From an uncultured Pseudomonadota bacterium (GTDB lineage: Bacteria; Myxococcota; UBA796), in assembly GCA_913040875.1 (NCBI GenBank), contig CAJWHX010000220.1, positions 1 to 6,165 on the forward strand: DNA of 6,165 bases, given 5' to 3'. Under the pieces are notes generated by a model. It saw only the letters and a list, made by a program, of their open reading frames with translations, was not told the DNA's origin and made no database searches. Both the position numbers and the translations under genes were made by a program. This document shows, one piece after another, positions 1 to 5,750 of this stretch; position 1 is the stretch's first letter, and the number at the start of each line of letters is the position of its first letter.

Positions 1-1101
1 AGAATACCGAAGTTCACAGACAGGCTCAACAGACCCATTCGCGAGTAGGAAATGATACACAACCCTTGATGAGCCACCATCTAGAGTGAGTTCCCACCAA
101 CCTTGCGTCGGTACCTGACTCCCTTCAAACAATCCGGGAAAGTCCTTGTAGGTACCAGTATTAAACGCTTTGTCTAAAGTCGCAGGAGATAATGGGGATT
201 GCCCATGCAATCGATCAACTTGCTCCTGCAGTGTTGCCGTAAACTGTTCTTCAAGCATCACCTTTTGGGTCAGACCGTGATCCATTCCAGATTGCCATTG
301 GTAAAGGTCTTCTGCAGGAGCTCCTCCGCCACCCGTTCCAACGTGGAGAGTTCCATAGGGACCGTTTGGTAAAATGACTTGATTTGCGTGACCACCACCG
401 AAGAATACTCCGCGGAGTTTCAACATATCTAAGGCACCTTCTACATAAGAAATCAGTTCCTCAGGATTTCCCTGGGGGTTCATTTTTGGGGAACTCCCTG
501 CAAGGTTGTACCATGGCTGATGTACAAAGACAAAGACTGCCTCGAAGTCTCCTTTGGTGACCTCATCAAGCCACAATAGTTGTTCATTCCATCGACTGGT
601 CAAGGCATCTTTGTTTGCATCTAAAAATAGCATCCGCCATTTGACTCCATCCGTTACCACATCAAAGTACGACCATGAGCCCACACGATTGTACCCGATA
701 TCGGTTCCCAATTCTGGAAATAGATACTCTGTATTCATTAACTTTGTATCTTTTAAAGCCTCGTACTCTCCGATTACCGGTTGAACTGCTTGTTCTGGAA
801 TGAGAGACAGCTGGTCCTTCTCAAAGCGCTTCCAATCCTTCTTTGAGCCACTTTTCACCATATCACCAACAAAGACAACACAATCTGGAGAAGACTGTGC
901 GACATTCTTGAGTAGTGATTTTGTAACGCCCTTGGTTTTACCGATTCTGCCGGCTAAGGAATCATTCTTTACGTCCATTGGTCTGGTGTTACCCAAAATG
1001 GCAAACCGATAACTATCGGCCTCGTTCTGTTGTGCTTCTTTACCACATAACGAAACAGCATGGGCCATCGAAAGACCAAACAACATCGAAAAGATAAACA
1101 C
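1..1101 (-). CDS. Secreted calcineurin-like metallophosphoesterase homologue with degenerate active-site motifs, C-terminus beyond the window
   Basis: This frame is open for 367 codons and runs off the left edge. I chose GTG at 1101 because an in-frame TGA lies just upstream and AAGAGGAG sits 6 nt before it; the next ATG (1086) is too far from that site. Residues 1-15 look like a short signal peptide ending in AHA, though without a basic n-region, so export to the periplasm or outside is inferred. The fold follows the calcineurin-like phosphoesterase order: FAILGNTRP (34-41), VVFVGDMV (75-82), VIGEYEAL (109-116), FLDAN (159-163), FVHQPW (192-197) and GGGHANQ (235-241). Usual motifs are DxH/DxR, GDxV, GNH(D/E), a single H and GHxH. 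Here D80, D161, H194 and H238 are kept, but N38, E112-Y113 and N240 replace expected ligands. It may be inactive or use altered metal binding. It lies 73 bp after glmS on the same strand with no clear terminator between, so co-transcription is possible. Substrate unknown. Confidence 0.75.
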   Translation of the reverse strand, partial: MFIFSMLFGLSMAHAVSLCGKEAQQNEADSYRFAILGNTRPMDVKNDSLAGRIGKTKGVTKSLLKNVAQSSPDCVVFVGDMVKSGSKKDWKRFEKDQLSLIPEQAVQPVIGEYEALKDTKLMNTEYLFPELGTDIGYNRVGSWSYFDVVTDGVKWRMLFLDANKDALTSRWNEQLLWLDEVTKGDFEAVFVFVHQPWYNLAGSSPKMNPQGNPEELISYVEGALDMLKLRGVFFGGGHANQVILPNGPYGTLHVGTGGGGAPAEDLYQWQSGMDHGLTQKVMLEEQFTATLQEQVDRLHGQSPLSPATLDKAFNTGTYKDFPGLFEGSQVPTQGWWELTLDGGSSRVVYHFLLANGSVEPVCELRYS

Positions 1102-1107
1102 CCTACA

Positions 1108-1115
1108 CTCCTCTT
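1108..1115 (-). promoter_or_regulatory. Ribosome binding site of the phosphoesterase gene
   Basis: On the minus strand this reads AAGAGGAG and ends 6 nt before GTG at 1101. It is a near-ideal Shine-Dalgarno sequence and is the main reason for preferring the GTG over the ATG five codons later. Confidence 0.75.
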
Positions 1116-1174
1116 TTACTACACAGGTAACTCATTGTGCACATATTGTTATTCCACCAAAGATGGACTTAGCG

Positions 1175-3064
1175 TCAATCTACGGTAACTGACTTAGCCA
1201 GGTTACGGGGTCTGTCGATGTTTCTATCCAGTGCAAGCCCCGCTTTATATGCAAGCAATTGCAATGGCAACACCGTTAAAAATGCACTGCAGAGATCCAT
1301 GGATTCCGGAACTGAAATTGAGACATCTCCGTGCTCTGCAATGTCATCACCTTCCGTATGTATCAAACAAATTTTTGCTCCCCGTGCCTTACACTCTTGA
1401 AGATTCGACAATGTTTTTTCTTTAAGGTGATCATTTGGTGCGATGACAATCACTGGAGTTCCATCTTCAATAAGCGCAATTGGACCATGCTTCAATTCTC
1501 CACTTGGATATGCAATACAAGGAATATACGCCACTTCCATCAACTTGAGTGCTCCTTCTGATGCTACATGAGAAGATACACCCCGTCCTAGAAAGATGGT
1601 GCAGTTACTGTCGCACACCCAACGGGTAACTTTATCCAATGCTTCGGAGATGGGTGATGACCCATCTTTTGTACGTTCCAAAAATTCAGAGACTTTGTCT
1701 GGAATCGCAGACAATTCACGGGCAAAATTTTGCCCCTCATGTATCGACATGTGTCTGACACGTGCAGCCTGCAATGCAAAGAGGGCGAGTGCAGCAACCA
1801 TATTGGAAAAGGCCTTTGTAGATGCGACGGACATCTCCGGTCCAGAGTGGATGTATCCCCCACGTCCACACCGACGTGCAATGGTCGACCCCACTACATT
1901 TACAACCCCCATTACCGTACCGCCCTTCAGTTGGATTTCTTTCAGAGCCCCCAATGTATCTGCTGTTTCACCGGACTGAGTCACGGCAAAAAATAACTGT
2001 TCTGGCGTTACAATCGGGTTTCGATGCCGATATTCACTTGCAATAACGGCTTGTGAAGAGATTCGAGCCAACTGTTCGATGATGCTCGCCCCAACACTCG
2101 AAGCGTAATAAGAGGTTCCGCATCCGAGCATCAACACTTGATTTAGACTGTGCATACGACCGGGTTCGATTTCCAAACCACCGAGTTTGGCTGTCCCTGT
2201 ATCAAAATCAAGTCTTCCCCTCAAGCATTGCCTCAACGCTTCGGGTTGTTCGTGAATTTCTTTCAACATAAAATGAGGGTAATCGCCCTTTTCACCGGTT
2301 CCCCATTCCTCTTCAAGCATTTCAATATTCGACTGCCCAGTTCCCCCGTCCAAACGGTAGACCTCTGCATCTCCACTATAGATGTGCGCAAGGTCTCCAT
2401 CATTTAAAAATATTACCTGTCTCGTATGAGGTGTTATGGCGTGGGGATCGGAAGCCAAATACATCGAAGGTCCATCAAAACCTATGACCAATGGCGACCC
2501 ATTTCTAGCGGCGAAGATTTCATCGGGGCGGTCAGCAAACATGACCGCAACGCCCCATGTACCACGGGCAAATCTCAACGCTGCTCGTATGGATTCAAGA
2601 GGATTCCCTTTTGTATCTGGAGATGCATTCTTTTCGCCGAAGGCAGAGTCTCCATTGTATAGATTGGCTACCAGATGAGCGATGACTTCCGAATCTGTTT
2701 GAGAGACAAATGAAAAACCAGACTGAACCAGTTTATGCTTGAGTTTGGAAAAGTTCTCGATGATTCCATTGTGTACAAGCACTACACTTTTGCAAGGAGA
2801 CAAGTGAGGATGAGCATTATCGACGGTCACACCACCATGCGTAGCCCAACGAGTATGAGCGATACCAGCACCTTTTGTCTGACCGAGATCCACAATCTTC
2901 TCAAGTTCTTGTACGCGGCCGACTTCCTTAGAAACGTAAAACCCATCTTCTGTATGAACAGCTATACCTGCAGAGTCGTACCCTCTGTACTCCAGTCGTT
3001 GCAGACCTCTAATGAGTAAGTTTGCAGTATTTTTAGCCCCGATGTAACCAATGATTCCACACAT
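1175..3064 (-). CDS. glmS: Glutamine-fructose-6-phosphate aminotransferase (isomerizing)
   Basis: This cytoplasmic enzyme converts fructose-6-phosphate and glutamine to glucosamine-6-phosphate and glutamate, the first step toward UDP-GlcNAc for peptidoglycan and LPS. The protein is 629 aa. The N-terminal glutaminase domain (about 2-230) has the Cys2 nucleophile (MCGIIGYIG), HTRWATHG (70-77), HNG (98-100) and QTDSEVIAH (122-130). Two SIS sugar-isomerase domains follow: GCGTSYYAS (315-322), QSGETADT (363-370) and SVASTKAFS (412-420), then GRGVSSHVASEGALKLME (493-510) and SGELKHGP (521-528). E510, H526 and K624 align with E. coli Glu488, His504 and Lys603; the end DRPRNLAKSVTVD is typical. It is about 20 aa longer than E. 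coli GlmS, largely through an insertion of about 14 residues near 138-153 in the glutaminase domain. ATG at 3064 follows AGGAG by 6 nt. The phosphoesterase follows on the same strand and coaD precedes it by 174 bp. No metabolite-sensing ribozyme was recognised upstream. Family identity is very secure. Confidence 0.97.
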   Translation of the reverse strand: MCGIIGYIGAKNTANLLIRGLQRLEYRGYDSAGIAVHTEDGFYVSKEVGRVQELEKIVDLGQTKGAGIAHTRWATHGGVTVDNAHPHLSPCKSVVLVHNGIIENFSKLKHKLVQSGFSFVSQTDSEVIAHLVANLYNGDSAFGEKNASPDTKGNPLESIRAALRFARGTWGVAVMFADRPDEIFAARNGSPLVIGFDGPSMYLASDPHAITPHTRQVIFLNDGDLAHIYSGDAEVYRLDGGTGQSNIEMLEEEWGTGEKGDYPHFMLKEIHEQPEALRQCLRGRLDFDTGTAKLGGLEIEPGRMHSLNQVLMLGCGTSYYASSVGASIIEQLARISSQAVIASEYRHRNPIVTPEQLFFAVTQSGETADTLGALKEIQLKGGTVMGVVNVVGSTIARRCGRGGYIHSGPEMSVASTKAFSNMVAALALFALQAARVRHMSIHEGQNFARELSAIPDKVSEFLERTKDGSSPISEALDKVTRWVCDSNCTIFLGRGVSSHVASEGALKLMEVAYIPCIAYPSGELKHGPIALIEDGTPVIVIAPNDHLKEKTLSNLQECKARGAKICLIHTEGDDIAEHGDVSISVPESMDLCSAFLTVLPLQLLAYKAGLALDRNIDRPRNLAKSVTVD

Positions 3065-3121
3065 ATAATGCTCCTACCCCTTACAATTGCCAACACTTTA
3101 AAAGCAAACAACCGAACAACT

Positions 3122-3164
3122 TAGTCTATTAAACGTCTGTTATGTAACCGTTTGCTATAGACTA
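3122..3164 (-). other. Candidate RNA hairpin in the glmS leader
   Basis: Arms TAGTCTAT (3122-3129) and ATAGACTA (3157-3164) are perfect 8-bp inverted repeats. Nested inside are AAACG (3131-3135) and CGTTT (3149-3153), which add 5 bp after a 1/3-nt internal loop and close a 13-nt loop. No U-run follows, so it is not an intrinsic terminator. It lies about 58 nt upstream of the glmS start, inside the transcript expected from the candidate promoter at 3186-3215. A role in mRNA stability or translation is conjecture. Confidence 0.4.
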
Positions 3165-3185
3165 TGACGGCAAATGATCTGAAGA

Positions 3186-3215
3186 ATTAAAATAATTTCG
3201 CAAACATTTGCTCAA
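3186..3215 (-). promoter_or_regulatory. Candidate sigma70-type promoter for glmS
   Basis: On the minus strand TTGAGC (3215-3210; 4 of 6 to TTGACA) and TTTAAT (3191-3186; 5 of 6 to TATAAT) are separated by 18 bp. Transcription would start near 3179, giving glmS a leader of about 115 nt. It begins directly behind the coaD stop. The match was found by eye in an AT-rich stretch, so chance is a real alternative. Confidence 0.4.
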
Positions 3216-3232
3216 AAAGAGGAAATTTATTT
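3190..3232. repeat. Compound AT-rich inverted repeat with a central 12-bp near-palindrome
   Basis: The centre, GCAAACATTTGC (3200-3211), has 5-bp arms around a 2-bp core and sits in the spacer of the candidate glmS promoter, a common operator position. It is flanked by AAATAATTTC (3190-3199) and GAAATTTATTT (3222-3232), which pair over 10 bp with one bulged base. It could be a repressor operator or a weak structure in the coaD 3' end. There is no clean U-run, so I do not call a terminator. Confidence 0.35.
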
Positions 3233-3238
3233 GGCGAA

Positions 3239-3760
3239 TCAGTTTTGTCTTTTTGTGAATAATTCTACTGCTAAGTCTGGTACCAGCCCTTGTACTGTCC
3301 CGCCATTCAACACAATTTCTTTCATAAGAGAGGACGAAACAAATACAGAATCTGTATCTGACAACAGCAAAATGGTTTCAATCTCTGGTTGTAAATGTCG
3401 GTTCGCACGTCCCAAAGTAGCCTCGAACTCATAGTCTTGAGTATTTCGAAGCCCTCGAATGATGGTGGTTGCAGATTTCTCCATACAATATTGAACCAAC
3501 AGTCCTTGAAAAGTATCAACCGCAATGTTGTTGATTGATTCCGTTACGGAGAAAATGATATCCTTACGCTCCTCTATCGAAAAATATCCCGACTTGGCAG
3601 GATTTACTCCAATTGCGATGATCAACTCATCAACGAGTTTTGCGGCTCGTATGGCAATGTCCAAATGTCCATTGGTGAAAGGATCAAAGGACCCCGCATA
3701 TACCCCGACTCTCTTTTGACGTGGGGTATCCCCCTGCTGATTAGACTCTTTACCCTTCAC
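3239..3760 (-). CDS. coaD: Phosphopantetheine adenylyltransferase
   Basis: This cytoplasmic enzyme transfers AMP from ATP to 4'-phosphopantetheine to make dephospho-CoA, the penultimate step of CoA synthesis. It belongs to the nucleotidyltransferase superfamily with the (T/H)xGH signature. Visible motifs are YAGSFDPFTNGH (21-32, with TNGH), NPAKSGYFSIEER (53-65), RGLRNTQDYEFE (102-113) and VSSSLMKEI (141-149), all typical of bacterial CoaD. At 173 aa it is about 13 aa longer than the usual 160, owing to a polar N-terminal extension before KRVGVYAGSFDP. The start is GTG at 3760; GGAGG precedes it by only 4 nt, a short spacing, but no later in-frame ATG or GTG lies before the first motif. The stop is TGA at 3241-3239. 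It is divergent from the CinA-like gene and upstream of glmS on the same strand, so partial read-through into glmS is possible. Confidence 0.95.
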   Translation of the reverse strand: MKGKESNQQGDTPRQKRVGVYAGSFDPFTNGHLDIAIRAAKLVDELIIAIGVNPAKSGYFSIEERKDIIFSVTESINNIAVDTFQGLLVQYCMEKSATTIIRGLRNTQDYEFEATLGRANRHLQPEIETILLLSDTDSVFVSSSLMKEIVLNGGTVQGLVPDLAVELFTKRQN

Positions 3761-3808
3761 ACAGCCTCCAATTAACGTACCACTAGTTTTGTTATGCTGA
3801 CATCGACT

Positions 3809-3836
3809 ATTGTATGTAACTCAATCAAATGGTAAA
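3809..3836 (-). promoter_or_regulatory. Candidate sigma70-type promoter for coaD
   Basis: On the minus strand TTTACC (3836-3831; 4 of 6) and TACAAT (3814-3809; 5 of 6) are separated by 16 bp. A start near 3802 would give a leader of about 42 nt to the GTG at 3760. It is the best match in the divergent intergenic region, found by eye. Confidence 0.45.
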
Positions 3837-3866
3837 CTCTATCCAACGGGAAACACAAGCACGGTT

Positions 3867-3886
3867 CATATGTATATGTGCGTATA
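3867..3886. other. 20-bp strictly alternating pyrimidine-purine tract
   Basis: Every base from 3867 to 3886 alternates pyrimidine and purine, mixing TA, TG and CG steps and including CATATG at the left end. It lies between the coaD and CinA-like genes and runs into the TATAAT at 3883-3888. Such tracts are flexible and melt easily; a regulatory role is not shown. Confidence 0.5.
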
Positions 3887-3888
3887 AT
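3883..3888 (+). promoter_or_regulatory. Candidate -10 element (TATAAT) of the CinA-like gene
   Basis: This is a perfect -10 hexamer on the plus strand, but no good TTGACA-like hexamer sits 16-18 bp upstream and no TGn extension precedes it. If used, transcription would begin near 3895, leaving a leader of about 10 nt that starts at the Shine-Dalgarno sequence. This argues against the upstream GTG (3878) as the translation start, since it would not be transcribed from here. Confidence 0.35.
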
Positions 3889-3894
3889 TGAAGC

Positions 3895-3898
3895 GGAG
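3895..3898 (+). promoter_or_regulatory. Ribosome binding site of the CinA-like gene
   Basis: GGAG ends 6 nt before ATG at 3905. It decides the start in favour of this ATG over the in-frame GTG at 3878, which has no such site. Confidence 0.65.
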
Positions 3899-3904
3899 AA
3901 CAGC

Positions 3905-4642
3905 ATGTCAACAGCATCCATCATCATTATTGGGGATGAAATCTTAGCCAACAAATTTGTAGATGAGAACACCCCTTACCTATTGAATCGCTGTTCAACT
4001 TTACATCTCGACGTTTTGAGTGTGCAAATTATTCCCGATGACCTCGATCGTATTGCTTCAACTGTCAAAATCGAAAGCGAGCGCAGTACCTACGTCTTTA
4101 CGACTGGCGGCGTGGGACCAACACACGATGACATAACCTTTGAAGGTGTTGCAAAAGCGTTTGATCTCCCACTTGAGCGTCACCCTACATTGGTATCCAT
4201 GATAAATCAATATGATTCCACCGGAACGATAAAAGAAGCCGCTTATCGAATGGCTGATGTACCAAAAGGAACCGAATTAATTCCAACCTCTAGAGGATTT
4301 CCACAGATTAAAATTCAGAATGTGTTTATCTTTCCAGGTGTCCCAAGGCTGCTTCAGTCTAAGTTCGCAGCCATCGAACATCTATTAATCGGTCGTGAAA
4401 AATACCATGCCAAAGTCTACCTCAACACCTACGAATCTCCTATCGCATCAGCTTTATCGAGTGCACAAGACCGAAATCCAGATGTTAATTTGGGTAGCTA
4501 TCCAAGAATGGGTGAAACACCCAGTCTTATTCTCACAGTCCAAGGATACGACGAAAAAAGAGTGTCCCAAGTCAAACTCGAACTCGAATCAATATTCAAC
4601 AACTACTTGGACCCTGGTTCTTACGAGCACACTAGAATGTGA
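3905..4642 (+). CDS. CinA/MoaB-type molybdopterin-binding domain protein (COG1058), stand-alone
   Basis: The 245-aa product is a MoCF_biosynth fold protein of the kind annotated as competence/damage-inducible protein A or molybdopterin-binding protein. Seen motifs are SIIIIGDEIL (5-14), FTTGGVGPTHDD (65-76), EAAYRMADVP (111-120) and NVFIFPGVPRLL (139-150). The remainder to 245 fits the small C-terminal subdomain of COG1058 proteins. It lacks the roughly 160-aa nicotinamide-nucleotide amidase (PncC) domain of full-length CinA, so amidase activity is not expected. In the wider family this domain can carry nucleotide pyrophosphatase activity, or be fused to FAD synthetase as in FLAD1; which applies here is unknown. 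ATG at 3905 is preferred because GGAG lies 6 nt upstream and the core motif begins within five residues; an in-frame GTG at 3878 would add 9 residues. It is transcribed away from coaD and converges on mutY with 16 bp between stop codons and no clear terminator hairpin. Confidence 0.9.
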   Translation: MSTASIIIIGDEILANKFVDENTPYLLNRCSTLHLDVLSVQIIPDDLDRIASTVKIESERSTYVFTTGGVGPTHDDITFEGVAKAFDLPLERHPTLVSMINQYDSTGTIKEAAYRMADVPKGTELIPTSRGFPQIKIQNVFIFPGVPRLLQSKFAAIEHLLIGREKYHAKVYLNTYESPIASALSSAQDRNPDVNLGSYPRMGETPSLILTVQGYDEKRVSQVKLELESIFNNYLDPGSYEHTRM

Positions 4643-4658
4643 TTGAATCGAACTTCGT

Positions 4659-5750
4659 CTAGAATAAAGACAATTGTTGATTCTTGGACTGTTCCATTAC
4701 TTTCGTTGCCAGTGTAGAGATTCCAACAGAGGCTCTCTCTTCGATGGTGTACCAGCGAATTGTTTTATACGCCTCTAGAGCCGAAGACAACAACTCAGAT
4801 TCAATATCTAAATCTGTCGAAATAGAACACTCCAATACACGAATGTGCAGTTTTTTATGGGTTAATATGTGAATGATGGTTCCTCGATCCACCCATTTAT
4901 TGCCATTTACAGAACGAAGTCCCTCTGGTAAATTCAAATCGGACCACATATTGGCATCCAGAGTCTGAGTCGTATCATGAACAACCAAACAGGGCTCAAC
5001 CATTCCACCGTACAACGCTTCTGAATGACGCTGTGCAAGACACAATGTTTCTTTGTGCGTTTGTGCTCGAAGCAGAAGTGCTACATAATGTTCTTCTTTT
5101 TTTGCCTTCTTTTTTTTGACCACTGGATAGTCTGTTGTTCGATCTTCAATGTAAGCCTTACAATGGACTTGAATTGGGCATTGGACACAATCGGGGCTTT
5201 TCTTACACTTCGAAGATCCCAAGTCCATCAAAGCCTGATTGAAGTCCCCACATCGACCATCCGGTAACAGAGGCTCTATAACCGTCCACATCCGCTTTCT
5301 ATCTCCTCCATCACAATGGATTCGGCTTAGTACTCTGTGTAAATTCCCATCGACGGCTCCAACATTGAGGTCAAATGCCATCGAACCAATGGCACCTGCG
5401 ATATACTCACCGACTCCGGAGAGAGCCCGAATTTCCTTTAATGTATTTGGAAACGCTCCCTGTTCAACAATCTGCTGTGCCGCTTTATGTAAGTTTCGTG
5501 CACGAGAATAGTAGCCAAGTCCAGACCACATTGCCAGTACGTCATCCTGTTTGGCTGCTGCGAGAACATCTACCGAGGGAAACTTCTGTAAAAATGCATT
5601 GTAGTACGGAATGACTGTATCAACACGGGTTTGCTGAAGCATGACTTCTGATACAAGAGTACCATAAGGGGTTCGATCATCACGCCAAGGCAAAGAACGT
5701 TTGTGTTGATCATACCATTCTAGAAGGTCATCGGTTAAAGGATGTGACAT
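4659..5750 (-). CDS. mutY: A/G-specific adenine DNA glycosylase
   Basis: MutY excises adenine mispaired with 8-oxoguanine, preventing G:C to T:A mutations after oxidative damage. Counting from ATG at 5750 (363 aa, the usual size), WYDQHKRSLPWR is at 12-23, SEVMLQQTRV with catalytic Glu35 at 34-43, WSGLGYYSRARNLHKAA at 75-91, the helix-hairpin-helix LSGVGEYIAGAI at 110-121, and VDGNLHRVLSR with catalytic Asp134 at 133-143. The 4Fe4S cysteines are C182, C188, C191 and C197. A lysine-rich linker (212-218) leads to the NUDIX-like 8-oxoG recognition domain, with YVALLLRAQ, AQRHSEALYGGMVEP and HILTHKKLH (294-302). The FeS spacing is C-x5-C-x2-C-x5-C, one shorter in the first loop than the usual C-x6. 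The frame extends upstream to TTG at 5858 (399 aa) and ATG at 5849, but the extra residues resemble nothing in the family, and GGAGG lies 10 nt before 5750. That start overlaps the start of the divergent membrane gene. Confidence 0.95.
   Translation of the reverse strand: MSHPLTDDLLEWYDQHKRSLPWRDDRTPYGTLVSEVMLQQTRVDTVIPYYNAFLQKFPSVDVLAAAKQDDVLAMWSGLGYYSRARNLHKAAQQIVEQGAFPNTLKEIRALSGVGEYIAGAIGSMAFDLNVGAVDGNLHRVLSRIHCDGGDRKRMWTVIEPLLPDGRCGDFNQALMDLGSSKCKKSPDCVQCPIQVHCKAYIEDRTTDYPVVKKKKAKKEEHYVALLLRAQTHKETLCLAQRHSEALYGGMVEPCLVVHDTTQTLDANMWSDLNLPEGLRSVNGNKWVDRGTIIHILTHKKLHIRVLECSISTDLDIESELLSSALEAYKTIRWYTIEERASVGISTLATKVMEQSKNQQLSLF
5737..5742 (+). promoter_or_regulatory. Ribosome binding site of the right-hand membrane protein gene
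   Basis: AAAGGA ends 6 nt before ATG at 5749. It lies wholly inside the mutY coding sequence on the opposite strand, and it supports 5749 over the next in-frame ATG at 5824, which has no visible site. Confidence 0.5.

Noticed and set aside
554..1012. Plus-strand open frames of 76 and 70 codons within the phosphoesterase gene
   Set aside because: They are antisense to a longer frame with clear family motifs, a signal peptide and a strong ribosome binding site.
1102..1174. Terminator or promoter between glmS and the phosphoesterase
   Set aside because: TCCA/TGGA with a 7-nt loop is the only dyad, has no U-run, and no convincing -35/-10 pair is present.
1588..1881. 97-codon minus-strand open frame inside glmS
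   Set aside because: It is an out-of-frame shadow on the same strand as glmS with low-complexity His/Cys composition and no homology I recognise.
1596..1979. 127-codon plus-strand open frame inside glmS
   Set aside because: It is antisense to strongly conserved GlmS domains, shows no recognisable motif, and is explained by the reverse-strand coding constraint.
3065..3238. glmS ribozyme or riboswitch upstream of glmS
   Set aside because: No glmS-ribozyme core was recognised by eye; the visible structure is a simple nested hairpin. A covariance-model search would settle it.
3772..3972. 66-codon minus-strand open frame across the coaD/CinA-like intergenic region
   Set aside because: It overlaps the conserved N-terminus of the CinA-like gene and the candidate promoters, and no motif or convincing ribosome site supports it.
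4643..4658. Bidirectional terminator between the CinA-like gene and mutY
   Set aside because: Only 16 bp separate the stop codons and the sole dyad (CGAA/TTCG) has a 1-nt loop with no U-run.
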